Assembly: GCA_033964015.1 (NCBI GenBank)
Contig: CM066924.1
Span: 1,426,001-1,490,000, forward strand
DNA from: Scolanthus callimorphus
Lineage: Eukaryota; Cnidaria; Anthozoa; Actiniaria; Edwardsiidae
Direction of reading: 5' to 3'
DNA length: 64,000 nt
Shown: positions 21,801-36,800 of the stretch, piece by piece
Numbering within the stretch: position 1 is the stretch's first letter
How the letters are laid out: each line of letters opens with the position of its first letter
Notes under the pieces: model-generated
What the model saw: only the letters and a program-made list of their open reading frames with translations
The model's database searches: none
Told to the model about the DNA's origin: nothing
Program-made: the position numbers and the translations under genes

Positions 21801-24800
21801 AAATTTTCCAGGACCGGTGGCTGAAACTGGGATCCTCTGCGGAACGGATTTTGAAGTGGGGGCTTAGAGGAAATCCGCTGAGAAATCGAGTAATCTTGAC
21901 ACAAAGTGGAAACAATTTTTAGATAGAGCATTACAAAACCAATTCCTTGTTTCTAGCATTTTATGGAAGGTATTGATAAAATAAAGAATTGGCGATAACA
22001 CCGAGAAGAAATTCCCAAGGAAACCTGAGAAATAATTTTTCAAAGTTGTGAAGATATGGTGTTTCGCTGTTGATGTTCATTTCATAGTGCTGTCAACCTA
22101 TACAAATTGTATGGATTTGGACAACTTTCAGGATGTATTTTCGATGTTCGGTGTTGTAGGAAATGATTTTTTTAGATCAGATATAAAAAGCAGTAAGACA
22201 GAAGTCTACAATATGATTTAAATAATTTTGTTCCAAGAATTTTGTTATCCAATCGTTACTCGATTCTCAAATGGATTACGTGTTAATACAGATTGTATTA
22301 TGTTATTATGTATTGGATTAATCGTGAATTGCTCGCTCAGATGCGACAACGCGATTACTTGAAAAAGGTAGCTGCAGCGAGCAACGACGCTCTTGATTGG
22401 ACGCGTTTCAGAACAAAGAAAAATCAAGTCACAAAATTGACTCGCCAAACTAAGGCAAATTATTTCACAAATAAACTGAATGAGAACAAATCCTCCCCCA
22501 AAGAATCTTGGAAACTAATTAAAGAGCTAACGGGACGAAATACGAGCAAAAAATGTAGCATAATGAAAATAGAACATCAAAACAAGGAACACACCAAACC
22601 TATCGATATCGCAAATGCTTTCAACAATCATTTTGTTAGCATTGGGCCTAGCCTTGCTAGGGATAGCTTTGGTGAAATAAATAAATAATGATTTTAAGTG
22701 CTATATAGCACCCTCCAAAAAAAGGTTCGCACTGTGCCATACGACACCGAAGATCGTATTAGAACACCTAAAAAAGATTCTATATCAAAGGCCACCGGGC
22801 TGGATAATATCCCAAATAAACTGCTAAAGGTTGGCGCTGAAATTATTTGCGACTCGCTGGCCTTGCTTTTTAATACATCCATCTCCCTTGGGATTGTCCC
22901 TCACGATTTGGAAGCAGGCCAAAGTAACACCTGTCTTTAAAAACGGCGCGCGAGCCGACGCAAATAATTACAGGCCGATCTCTGTTATCACGGGCATTGC
23001 TAAAATTTCGAAAGAATAATTTATGACCAGCTATATAGTTATTTAGATCGCAATAATTTATTATCAAACTGTCAATCTGGCTTTCGCAAGCTTCACTCCA
23101 CACTCACTACACTGCTCGATGCCACTGACAAATGGTCGCTTAATATAGATCAAGGCCTTATTAATGCTGTGGTGTTTGTTGATTTGAAAAAAGCATTCGA
23201 CACCGTTGACCACACAATTCTCCTCCAAAAGCTCGAATACCTTGGTTTTACAAATCAGCCATTTCCTGGTTTTCCTCTTACTTGACTAAAAGAGGGCAGA
23301 AGTCTGTGGTCGGCGGTGAGATGTCAGAAAATAGTTTTTTGACCTGCGGCATCCCTCAAGGGACTATCCTAGGGCCCTTGTTATTTCTAATATACATAAA
23401 CGACCTTCCAAATTGCCTACAGTTTTCAGACAGTCAGATGTACGCTGACGATACCAGCATTACTATGGCGGGTAACTGGCGACGAAATCGAAGGGAAAAT
23501 TAATAGTGACCTAAATAACATTTGTCAGTGGCTGCGGGCAAATAGGCTTTCATTAAATACAACAAAAACTGAATTCCTACTAATAGGGTCTCACCAGAGA
23601 CTCGCAAAGACAGTCTGTCCAACCCTCAAAATTGCAGACCAGATAGTTCCAAAAATCCAGTCTGCCAAAATGCTTGGGGTTTACGTTGACGAAACGTTAT
23701 CCTGGTCAAATCACGTTGATATATTATCAAAGAAGATCTCCTCTGCAATAGGAGCATTAAAACGCATTCGCTCTTTTGTTCCATTACCAACCCTTCAGAC
23801 CATGTATACAAGTTTAATTCAATCAAAATTGATTACTGCAGGGTGGTTTGGGAAGGAACTAGTAAGGGCAACAGTCAGAATTGCAAAAATTGCAAAATCG
23901 CGCTGCCAGGATTATAACGTTTTCCCATATGATGCCAGCTCGGCACCCCTTTTACAGGCATTAGGCTGGGACAGACTGCTCCACGAAGGAGTAAGCAAGT
24001 GGCTGTTGAAATGTTTAAAATTCATAACAAACAAGCGCCTGCTTACCTCTTCCATAAATTTTCAAATATATATAAGAATTATGATACAAGAGGAAGTTCC
24101 TCTAAATTTCAATTACCTCTTCCCAAAATGAATTATGGGAAGAACCGTATCAGCTACAAGGGGGCTTATATTTGGAACTCACTACCAGAGAAACTACACA
24201 ACTGCAAATCGTACAGACTTTTAAAAAAGCACTGGATGAGTTGCCTCCCTGTTTCTTCGAGTCTTTGTCAAATATCATATGATTATTTCTATATATGTCT
24301 TGTATATTACATTTTTATCACATTTTTCATGTAGATCATAATTTTTATTGCACGGCTTCAATGTAAACCAGTCCTTTGGGCTGATGAACCACCGTGGATA
24401 AATAAAATTACTATCTATCTATCTATCTATTATTAGAGACAATGTATGGCAAAGTAGGGGGGGGGGGGGGGGGGAGTTTAAGAAAACATATATACCTGCT
24501 GAAACATCCCCCTGTTTCGCCCACCACGACAATAGATAGGAAACCAGAAATTATTGGCTTCTCTACGACCACCTGGTTGTACCTGGTTTGAATGGAGAAT
24601 CCCTTGGCCTGAGCGCAGTTTGATCAGACTAGAGAACTGCTGTTGGCGTGGTAAGGGGTGACGACGAAGCTATAAAGGTATTGGAAACACATCAGTACCG
24701 CAGATAACACTGCCTGCACAGTTCGAGCTGGGAATAAACTTACCTACAATGGTGGACAAAAAGTCGTTGAGACATGCACATAAAATTGGTCGGCTAAGTC

Positions 24801-27800
24801 GAAAAGACTCTCTCCGGTAAACCATCGTGTTTTCACCCCCTCCCCTTTTCAATGTTAAGCTACGGATCCCGGCACGACTTTGCCACCCATGAACAACTTT
24901 GAATAGGCGGGGGAGTGGTACCCTGGTTACCAGAGGCTCGAAGCTTCACTCGTTTTTGCGTTTTGTGAAGGAGTGATGCTTGGAGACTCTGGTACCCAGG
25001 GCGGGGGGAGTGGCGGCGGGCTGAACCATTTCGGGTTTAAGTAAAATTTAAGCGTATGAATGCAAGTGCCTAAACACTATTTTCCAGCATTGTACATTGC
25101 TTATTAGGCTAATATCAAGTGATAGGAGTGACCTGGGGATGTTTGCATACACAGTTAGAGCTGTCTTCACCAATTTCTTTTCTGCATTTCTTTCAGGAGT
25201 CAGCCAGAAGTCTCTTAAAGAATTCCAGGACCTGCAAGGACTTTCCCGGAGCCGTTAGGGCCCTGACGTTTTCACGATGTTCATGACATTGGGCATTGCG
25301 TCAATGTATTATGTGCTCAGCACAAGACCACGTAGCTTGCTAGACGGTTCTCCAGTGATTTTTTAGGATACAGAAAAAAACCGCATAATAGAACAAGTGG
25401 TTTAAGAACACTCAGGCTGAAATTTGGTCAAAAAGTACCTTATACATAAGAGCACATGCAGCCTGAAAAATGAAAATTGTTCTTGTGTAAATCAATTGCT
25501 GCCAGTTAGATTCGAGTACAGTAATCCACTCTGTAGTAGAGTACCGAGGAGAACAATATAATGTGCTAGACCATGCACACGCAGTTCTACAGCAGGAATT
25601 CCAGGATACATTTGGCAATTGTTTTTAGACTTGACTTATTGTTGTTACTAAATGACTGCCACCTTTCTACCAATCACATTCTTTATTTGACTGTTGGTAG
25701 TGTATGCAGCATTTGATGTTAAGAACAACTTTAAGAACACCTTAAGAACATTTTCAGGCTGATTTTGCAGAAGACACCAAATATACAAGAACAAAATTAG
25801 CCTGATTCCCCAAAACACCTGTTCTTTTATGCGGGTTTTTAATGTATTCGACATGCTTGCGTAAAAAGTTCTCGTCGCAATTAATGCTATTCTCACTGAT
25901 CTAATTAGTGCGTATATAAGTCATGAACTAATAAATACACTATTTGGCGAAAAAACCCACTGGAGAGTCGGCTAGCAGTCTAAAGAACACGAGATCTGTT
26001 TGCTTTGCGACGATGAAGTTGCTTGGAAGAAATAAGGACCACTTACAAGTGCTGCCGTAGGAAAAGCATGAGCTATTTTCTTGGCCACCCAATGGTTAGC
26101 AAAGATCATACACTCTGCTATAGTCTCGTGGACTTCGAGAGGCTGAAACGGATATCAAGTAAAATGAAAGGAAATTAAGTCAATCGAGTCATGTCGCAGA
26201 TTTAGAAGATCTTATCCAATTGGTTTGCAACTGTAGACAATGCACAATGGAAAAACAATGGAACAATAGGAGACAATGACCTATTGTTATGCTTGCCAAT
26301 AGTGCTGGACCTTTTAAAATGGCTGCGACATTACCCAGAGCGCGCATTCTATCTTCGCTTTTTTTTTTATAAACAATCTTAAACGACGCCACGAAACTGA
26401 CCTGCTTAGGGACAAGGTCCCGGATGTCCTTCTTGTCTCCCAACTGAACCTGTACCTCGACACCCTCTAGTTCAACCGCACCTGCGAAAACAAAACACCA
26501 TCTTAAAATAGTTTCATCAAAATCATTCTGTTTCCCAGAGCACCCATTCGGCTGATTTGAACGTTGGGGCATACGCAGGAAGTTTTTCCCACAGTACTTC
26601 TGTATTAGAACTCGCGCATGCGTCAATGCCTGTCACCAGTGCCTTCCCTGCCAATCTCGAGCCCAGAGCTCGTAACCTCGCGGGGGAGGCTCTGGTGAAA
26701 GCCATTGACGCATGCGCGAGACTTGATACAGAGCCGTGGAGAGAAACAACTTTCTGCGCATGCTCCAACGCTCAAAATCAGCCAAACAGCGAAGGCCCTA
26801 AAATGGATGTCCCCAGAGCCTCCCCTGCGAACAGACGAGCCGGGAGCTCGTACGAGAATGTTCCCCTCGAGGATAGTTTTTTCAGAATCCCAAGACTATA
26901 ACCAACATGTAACGACTATAACCACCATGTAAGGCGAAAGATAGACAATCTGGTTTGCACCGGTAGCTTCAATTCCCACCTTCTACTGACCGACGAGCCT
27001 TCAAATGTCGCGCGATATCCATGAGTTGACGCACGCTCCATCGAATCTCATCCAGCCTGATACGGCAAAACATAATTACATGGTGTGTTTATTTTACAGC
27101 TAAAATCGTTGCATCGCAACCCACGATTTTAAAAACATCAAATTATTTTGGGAATTTTCCCGATTTACTTCTATGAGAGAGCAGCCGAGTGGCTAGTCTG
27201 CCTAGAAGCGCGTGACGTCAATCGCTCAATAATTTTCTAACTTATCCAATGTTTGACGTCAACGGTGGGATAAGTCCCTCGCATTTAAAGTGCCACTAAC
27301 ACCTAATTTCCACTTGCCTGAAACTCCACCACGGCACGGCACGCACGTACTAGACACGGTAAGGCACGCACGTACTAGACACGGCACGGCACGCACGTAC
27401 TAGACACGGTACGGCACGCACGTACTAGACACGGCACGGCACGCACGTACTAGACACGGCACGGCACGCACGTACTAGACACGGTACGGCACGCACGTAC
27501 TAGACACGGTACGGCACGCACGTACTAGACACGGTACGGCACGCACGTACTAGACACGGTACGGCACGCACGTACTAGACACGGTACGGCACGCACGTAC
27601 TAGACACGGTACGGCACGCACGTACTAGACACGGCACGGCACGCACGTACTAGACACGGTACGGCACGCACGTACTAGACACGGTACGGCACGCACGTAT
27701 TAGACACGGTACGGCACGCACGTACTAGACACGGTACGGCACGCACGTACTAGACACCATGATCTTTAGCACTACGTCATTGTTTTGCCAGAGGTGAAAG

Positions 27801-30800
27801 GAACGGCACGGTTGAAAGGAAAATAGCGTATTTCGCACCAAAGTTCGTAGTTAATGAAGTTAATGATCCTTTTGTTGAAGGATCCAAATTTGCATAAAAG
27901 AGTCAAGTCAAACCAACAGACCGTGAACTAGACAAGCACAACCAACAGAGAACTTTGGAAAAATTTTGGGCGTCTTAAAAACTTCAATTGAGCAGACGTT
28001 CGGATTGGCCTTTGCAAATGTCGTGAACTTCAATCCAACAGAAATCTAGCAAAATTAATCGATAGTTTTTGAATTGCATATACGAAGTCTATTAAAATAA
28101 TGCTAAAACTGGTACAAAATGCAACGACTAGAACCGGAGAAGTAAAATATATTACAGTACGACTTATTTTTTGGAGAGCAGCCCTAAAACAATAGGGAAA
28201 AACGCAATCAAGATTTGCAATTCGGCCTTCCTGTGCTGGGATCACCTGTCACACACACCGCGTCCCTTGGGAATTGACTCTACTTTGGCGTGAAATTACG
28301 CTATTTTCCTTTCAACAAAACAAATGGCGTAGTGTTAAAGTACTTGTGTCTAGTACTTGTGTCTAGTACTTGTGTCTAGTACTTGTGTCTAGTACTTGTG
28401 TGGCGAATTTGGTGGAATTTCGGGAAGTGCCAAATTAGGTACTAGTGGCACTTTAAACACATCAAGAATTCGACGGTGGCGCTCAACCAATCAGAAGCGG
28501 GAAGTTTGTTTGAATAAATAATAGGAGAGCGAAAGGAAATCATTATAGTCCTAGGGTTACCAACAATTATTCCTCGAGCCCGAATGGGCTCTGAGTCAAT
28601 AGGCTATTGACTCAGAGGCCATGAGGGCGAGAGGAATAATGTTTACACTAGTAGGTCAATTTGTATTGCCAAAAAATGTTTTTTTTTGGTCATTTGCCAT
28701 TTTCTGGCTTTCAAATCCGACTTCGCTACTAGTAGGCTATAACTTATAGCCTACTAGTAGCTCAACCAATCAGAACGCAGCATTGATAATAGACCACTGA
28801 GGGGATACTGTAGTTAACTTACCTTGCGCTGGCCAAATCTTTGCTCAAATCTTGGAGTTCTGGTATATCTTGGATAACCTCTTCATCGGCGACCTGTCCA
28901 TCTGCTATAGCTTGTGCAGCCTGAAGACAAAAAATATTAATGCGCTAAATGAAAGTTGCATATCATAACGGTTACAATGCAGGCAGAACAAGAATGAAAT
29001 ATAAGGGACTTTATTATATAAACTATAGGTGGGCGCATTTTCGGTCGAATTATAAATTCGAAAATTTTATCAACGACTTAGCTCAAATTTGCCACAAGCA
29101 GTGGAAAGAGCGTGCTGTAATTAGTAAAACTGCCAAGTCTGAGACGATCGGTTTCAAACTCGCGAAGATTCAGCCTTGCAAACAAACGTAAAGAAGTCGT
29201 ATGTTTACAGAGGTTTGTATGGAATTTGTAATTGTGGGGGGGGGCTTAATTAGCTTATTAATTAAAGATATTAGAATTATATTTATGTTTTTATAAAACC
29301 GTTTTATTTTGACGTAGCGTCGCCGGTATTAAACTTTTATTGCTCAAAATTGGTTTACTGTCTGATGAAAATGTGATCTTTCCCGTGGTATGGATAGATT
29401 TTAACTTGGAGGCCTGTATCAAAAGTTGAAGATTGCGTGACAGGCTATGACGTCACGATGCGCGCACCTATAGTGGCTTATCAGGAAGTCGGCCACTGAG
29501 AAATAATGGTAATTGAACTGAGTGGAGTGCAATTTGGTCTGAAATCGCACGCGTGATTTCAAAATCGGCCGAGCGCACCCACTATTGTGAATTAGATAAT
29601 GCCCACTTTTGTGAATTCATCCAATTGACAATAGCCTACTAGTAGCTCAACCAGTTCAGAATGCGGCATTGAAAATAGACCACGGATAGACCTGGCCACG
29701 ATTCAGACTTCTTACCTCGTAAAATAACTTGTAAGATGAGCGAATCACAGTACGGCCGTACCAGGTCTTGATGACGTCATAGTTAGAATCCAGGACCCAC
29801 ATCACACTCATTGCATACCTGAGAGGAGTAACCATGGGAACAAGTTAGTGAAAGGTGACGTGTCACGGTTGTTTCAACCAGGGACGCCGCGTAAAATGAG
29901 TTGTACATTTTATCAGGCATAAAGCAGCCTTTTGCGGTTACTATTCGATCGTGATTACTACTCTTCCCAGTAGACCGTTACACCTCTCGGTTTTTCAGCC
30001 CGCCGGCAGCTTTCTAAAATTGATCGCGTGATCACTTTTTTTGTACCACGTGATGAGTTGCTTATGTACCACGTGATCAATGTTTGTGGGCGTAAACTTT
30101 GAGAGTTCATTGTTTTTCTGCATTCCAACGAAGTCTACGCCCAAAACGGTTGATCACGTGGTACATAAGCAACCCATCACGTGGTACAAATTTTAGACGC
30201 GATCAATTTTAGACAGCCGCCGGCGGGCAGAAAAATCGAGAGGTGTAACGGTCTACTGGGAAGAGTAGTAAACACCCTGTGTCCGCTGGGTGTGACAATG
30301 TTATGATATGTTTAAAAACCACTTACCTATCTACTCCGCTGATTAGCGAACACAGGTCGGCGCTCAGGATCTCGGGTAACATATCATATCGTCGGTCTGC
30401 TAGATACACCGTAGTCGATCTGTAAACATTATGATTGCAATCGTATAGAGCAAATAGATCTAGCCAATCATTAAGAGGAGAACAATATAATATACTAGAC
30501 CATGCACACACAGTTTTTACAGCAGGAATTCCAGGATACATTTAGACTAATAGTTGTTACTAAATGACTGTCACTTTTCTCCCAATCACATTCTTTAGTT
30601 GACTGTTGGTAGTATATGCAGTATTTGATGTTAAGAAACAACTTTAAGAACACTATTCAGCCTGATTTTGCAGAAAACACCCAATACACAAGAACAAAAT
30701 CAGCCTGATTCCCCAAAACACCTGTTCTTTTATGCGGGTTTTTACTGTATTCGACGTGCTTACGTAAAAGTTATCGTCGCAATTAATGCTATTCTCACTG

Positions 30801-33800
30801 ATCTAATTAGTGCGTATATAAGTCATGAACTCATAAATACACTATTTCTAAGAAATGAGTCTTTATGCCTGCATTCGACCGCTAAGTATTTGTGAATTTT
30901 TTTAATAAGATGTTCATGTTCATGTTTGTTATTATCAAGCCGACTACTATGTTGAAAGGTCAGACAACGCCCAGGCTAGCTTTTCGCGCCATTCGGGGGT
31001 TGTCAGACTGCATTTTTATTAGACCCCCTCTAGGGACGTCTAAGCCTGTTTCACGCCATTGCTGGGACCGTTTGTTCGGTCCACAAAGCTTTGAGGTAAG
31101 TTCCTTCGTTTTCTCATTTTTCACCCGAAACACGCCGAATTTTCTGTTTCTTTGCTGTTAGTCTAGTAGTCCTTACAATCAAAAAGGTTACGGAACCCCT
31201 CTTTCGGTGTATTTTACGGTTCTCGGGGCGTAAAATTAAATAATTGTTGCATCCGCTCGGCGTGGACTCGAAATATTTTCAGCGAATTCATTCACTCAGA
31301 TGCACACTCAATTTTTACTCGTTTCCTTGCTGTTTCCTAGATTTAAATACGGACACAACTCTACCAAAGGCACTCATTTTACGCCATTCTTTGTTAGAGG
31401 GCTGGCAGAAGATCTGGAGAAGGGGGTTGATTCTCGAATAAAGTAGAAATTTTGCAATCGAAGGCGCCATAATTTGCCTCCGCGGCGTGGGGGAGACACG
31501 TGCAGACACCGAGGGAACGTGATTTTAATCATGTCCGCAGTGCCTTCAAAGAACTCTGTGTCCCTTCCATTGTCTCTGTAACGATGCAGGGATGTCATGA
31601 TTGTTTTGAAGTTATATTAAAACAATGTGCTTGTTAATTTGTGTTCTTTGGCATAGCCACATGTATGTCTTTGTTTTTTTGTTTGTTTGTTAACAAGTAC
31701 TTTATATGTGTTAAACCATTAGGAGGTTAATCTGATCAGTCTGTTCTCTCGTGGTTTCAACCTGTTGTGGGCAGTTACAGGACGACAGTGTTGACATGTA
31801 CTTGTCACGTCATCCTCGCCCACATCTTCACTGTGTTTGGGACATCCTGGTGTAACAGGAATTTTCAAGATTGACATTTTGCCGACATGTATTTGTCACC
31901 TGTGGTCATTCTTGTCCAACTAATAAATCAGTAATTTTTGGCAATTGGCTATTTTGGGTTTGACAAATGTTACGGTGGCATGTGTGTGTGGCCAGTCATC
32001 CCAGCCCACTATGCAAATACTTGTGTGTTTGTGTTGTACCGTGTCAGAGCTTCGCTGTCTAGTTCCTACAATACAGCTAAACCTCCAAGACGCAGAAATA
32101 AAAACCCACATCCTTTTATTCAGCTCTACTCCCTAATTCATCTCGCCGGCGCTTTTACGGCTGCAGCCAGCGCAGCTTCGAGTGGCGTACTGATATTAAC
32201 AAGTTACTGCAACTAATTGGTGATTTTTGAATTTGAAGGTTGTAAAAATAGTTCTGCTCAACAGTCAAATAATTTGAATTGTTACGTTTGATGATATCCT
32301 TCCCTTTGAAACCGTTATTCACGTTTATTATTCAGCATTGAGCACATCATTACACTGCCCAAATATGGTCATTAAAACATCAATATCTGTCTTCTGCACA
32401 TGACATATGTCTTGCGATATCCGTCATTTAAGGGAAATCTTGTAAAAAAGAGAGCAAAAGTATCTTTTCTTGGATGTTTTGTTCTATCAATGTGCTCGAA
32501 TTTGCAGAATATCGTCTGATTTAGTCAACTCGGGACTGCGTCCCTCGTCGGCTACATATCAGGCAGTCTCGCAGGATAATTAACAATTATATTCATCATC
32601 TAATAAGATAGGACAGAAGGAAGCAGTGGGGTCCATTTGCTACAATGAAACAGCAGTTGCCTTTCTCAGTTGCTATGCACTTTTCAATTTGAAGATTGCT
32701 TTGACTCTTTTTAAAAAAATAGTTTTTATGAGGCAACACGTTTTTCCTCTTAGACTGAAAAATGTCGTATTTTGCGATAAGAATCAAATGATTAATCAAA
32801 ATAGTTTCCTCCAAGTGATCGTAAAAACCAAAAATGACATCTACTTCTCTTAGAGGATCAAGCGCTATTCCCTGCTCTTTTATCCAACAACAAAACTGGT
32901 CCCAGAAACATTGTATTTTACCACAAGAACTAACAACAGGTGCTCTAATGTTTCATTCTCCGTTTCACAGGTACAGAGAGGTGAAGGTTCCTTCCCAATT
33001 TTATGTAAAAAGCTATTGACTGGAAGGATTCTGTGTAAAATCTTAAACTGGAATTCCCTTAGTTTTGTTTCCAATGATACGTTAAACGCGAGTAAGTAGA
33101 TTTTCTTCCAGTCAGAATCAGTGACAGAGGTGTAGCGGAGTTGATATTGAATTTAGCAGTAGGGGGTTGGGCAAATCTCGATACAAAGGAGCAATAGACC
33201 AACTTGGAGTTCAATTTCTCAACGACAAAGGCTTTGTTGTTAATAGAATACAGTGCCTATTTACCGGTTGCCTAGGTTGAAAAGGACGTTTGCAGCACTT
33301 TAATAATGCTCTTCAATTTAGGGGAATAGAATCATACAAAGACATCATTGCGAACAGCTCGTTGCCAGAAAAGTATGATGAAGAGATCGCTGTCATTATG
33401 AAATTACCGTTCTCATCAAATAAGTCCCTTATTTTCACAACTCCTTTTTGAAAGAGAGATTTCATATAGCACGTTTTTTTATTGATACATATAAATTTGT
33501 TATTCCAAATAATTTCATCTAATACGTCTTCGCCTAACTCGAATGGGCTATTTACTCAGAGGCCATGAGGAATAATTGTTTTAGTCAAATCACACCAGTA
33601 GGTCAATTTGTATAGCCACAAACGTTTTTTTTGGTCTGGTCATTTGCCATTTTTTGGCTTTCAAATCCGACACTTTTCGCTACTAGTAGGCTATAACATA
33701 TAGCCTACGAGTAGCTCAACCAAACAGAACGCAGCATTGACAATATCTTACTAGTGTGATTTGACTAATTAACAATTAGGCTACGAGTTCGAGTTTTCTA

Positions 33801-36800
33801 TGAGTCAATAGATAGTTAACGAGGCGCGTAGCGCCGAGTTGACTTTTGACTCATAGAAAACGAGAACGAGAAGTCTAATTGTTTTAGTAGAAACCCACTT
33901 GCATACTACCTTCGAGTTGTTGCTAAAACGTATTTATTCATGGTTTTAGAACGTTTTGTGCTCGTTTTCGCTACTCACTATCTATTACGTGATAGATAGC
34001 GAGTAGCGGAGCCAATCAGATTGCAGGATTCGTGATAGTATGCGAGTGGGTTTCTACTAATTAAATATACCACTCGTCAATGATGGCTGTTGGCATTGCA
34101 AATTCCTGTTGTCAACTGGGGCCAAACTTCCCGTTCATTGTAATCTGCTTTAGCTTACTGCTGTATAGACATCAAAACACGGATTGTGTACACTTAAAGT
34201 GCCACTCAAGGCAGAAATCAACCACGTTCCATTCATCAACAGGGAACAGGGAACAGTAGCAAAAGAAAATGTGTTTTACGCGCGGCGTTAATATTTTATT
34301 GATTTTGAATAGTTTTGATTGGCGTTTTTTTCGTTCAACTATGCGCGATGCATCTTGGGGGATAAGCTCTTCAGAACAATGGTTCCTGTGACGCATGAAG
34401 AAGGACATAGAAGGTAGTAGTTCAACGAAAAAATAGTATTCTATTTCATAACACTCCCATTCATACTCAGTTGAAATAAGGTATGGAAATAATGATTGAC
34501 CAGCGGACTAAGCCAAGCTGGAACAGCTTGGCTTAGGGAGATAAGGGTCGCGGTACGACCCGAGCAATGTGGGATGGGAGGGTGGGCCGTTCCCTCTCCT
34601 CGTTCCGCTGGAAAACTGAGTGTGAGTGGAATTAACAGATCCTCCCACTATTTATTACAAAGTTCTTACGTAATCAACGTGAAACATTCTCACTTAGACG
34701 AAAAGACTGCATTGTTATAGCATATTTCAAATTCGCATATGATTATGAGTGTTATGAATAGTATTCTATTTCATAACACTCCCATTCATACTCAGTTGAA
34801 ATAAGGTATGGAAATAATGATTGACCAGCATTCCCTCGCCATCTGTCTCCCTTTCAGGGATGACACCTAACTACCGCGGACAATAGCTACCACTCCTCTT
34901 TTTGGAGCCCCCTTTCTTCATTACCCATTCTCAATACTCCAAAAATAAAACAAACAAACAGGATGGGAAAATCAAAGAGCATAATTGTTATGACATTAAT
35001 TTCTTCGTAACACATTGTAAGAATCCTGGGATCATGTTATTTCACACAGGACGAGCTCTCTTCTGGGGGTTATCAACAGGGAATGCACAAACAAACTTCT
35101 TAAGTTGGTTTGCATCCCTCCACGGACTAGCAACCTCATCAGACGTTTCCGCCAACTTGGCTGAGGCCCCACTGGGATTTAAAACCTTGGCCAATTGTAG
35201 GTAGTACAATGCCGTGTGGCGTCTCGCCCAGCCAACATGTTCCATAATTTCCGAAAGATCCGCGCCTGTCAGAGCCAAAGTAATCGCACAGCCCGATCTA
35301 AAACCATGTAGCGTCTCCCCTTCGTCAGCTTTCATTTCTTTCAAGTAAAACTTCAAACGGGCGTCTGCAGTAGATGAAGTCAAGGGCGCATCCCTCACCC
35401 CGTTATTGGATGTCGTTGGACGGAACAAATAACTGGTAGTAAGGTTGATACCAATTTGCCTTGCTACGTCCATATACAGCTCTATCCCTCTTATAGGGCA
35501 AATCGCCGATTGTGGGTTCCTGCGGACTCCGAACACATTCTGGTCTCCGTCTCTTAACGTTTTTCCCCACACCTGATTAAATAAAAACCCATCATCGTTT
35601 GGAAATCGTAGGATTTCAGGTGTTTTTACTTGACCTAGGTCACCAGGCCGATCACCACTGAAAAACGCCGCCTTGAAATATGCCTGATCACGAGCTATAA
35701 TGAAACGCTCAATATTGGTTTTCGCTTTTCCCAGGGATCTTTGCAAGTGCTCTGATAATCGTGTCAGTTTGTCCACGAAGAAGGGCGTTGCTTGTTTCGG
35801 TGTTACCCTTGCCTGTAATTGCTCAGCTGTTACCAAACGGAGGTAGTCCTTGACGAGCTTATCTGCAGCTGGATTACCCAGTCCAAGGCGTCTGTCCCAT
35901 TCTCCGTCCCTACCGTTTGCGTGAAAGATTGCTCTCAACTTCCCAATGTATGAATCCACTGACTTGTAAGACAATCTCATAGGGCATCCGCAAGGGTGTT
36001 TCCCACGTTGACCCATGAAACTACAGCTATTGTGGTGAACCTGTGTTCTTCCACTTTTGTCTTTATACACTAAAAAACGACAAAGGTCACGTGGTGAGAC
36101 AGTAGCAAGTGTGACACACCCTGGTAAAGCTGAAAGAAAACCTTCGAGTTCCTTCTGCAGTGAATCTTTCTGTTTCGCATAGCTAGTTGCTTTGTCATAA
36201 TTTAACAGTTGTTGAACGCGCGCGTCAATGGCATCTAGATCAACAGATATATCTCCAATCGTAGCAGCCTTTAGGATCTTTCGGTTGTAGCCACACCGCT
36301 GACAGAAACGGAAGTCACAATCATTCGGGTGCTGGCAAACGGGGCATCTGACGGAGGCTATGAATAGTTTGGCTACCACCGGGAGTTCCTATACAAAGGG
36401 AAGAGAAAATACACGCATATCTTATTCTCTGTTACAATTGATTTATTTCATTATTTGTTCATATCAACACACATACATTTCAGATTCTCTCTTTTATGTG
36501 TCGCCCTTAGCTTTACTATTGGATTCTTATTATATATCTCATTCAACTAGTCTTTGTTGTAACGACATGCAGTTAATGTTATTAATAAACAAGAGTTCAT
36601 GCTTCTTAGAAACGCACGGCAAACGCCCAGAGATCACCAGGGATGCTTGTGTGGGGCACCCAACCTTGTTTAGTGGGAACCAACAGAGCATTTGTATCCC
36701 CCCTTGAGGCCAGCTTTCGTGCCTTCACTGCTTTCCCGACAACGATAGGCCACCAATATTTCCTGGGATAGGACGCACATCACTGCCCTCTAGGGTGCAA

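Larger units (their letters stand above)
27284..28457. mobile_element. TIR element carrying two minisatellites
   Basis: TTTAAAGTGCCACTAACACC at the left is mirrored by TACTAGTGGCACTTTAAA at the right. Inside lie the 25-bp array (27333-27757) and a 15-bp array at the right. No transposase was seen. Confidence 0.7.

Noticed and set aside
24372..24400. Second hammerhead-like core (CTGATGAAC)
   Set aside because: No stem II and no following GAAA core; it is LINE 3' sequence.
27333..27757. Possible CRISPR-like or bacterial iteron array
   Set aside because: Pure 25-bp minisatellite in a eukaryotic TIR element; no spacers or replication genes.
36360..36707. 115-codon plus-strand ORF opposite the recombinase start
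   Set aside because: No domain, and overlaps the YR element on its noncoding strand.
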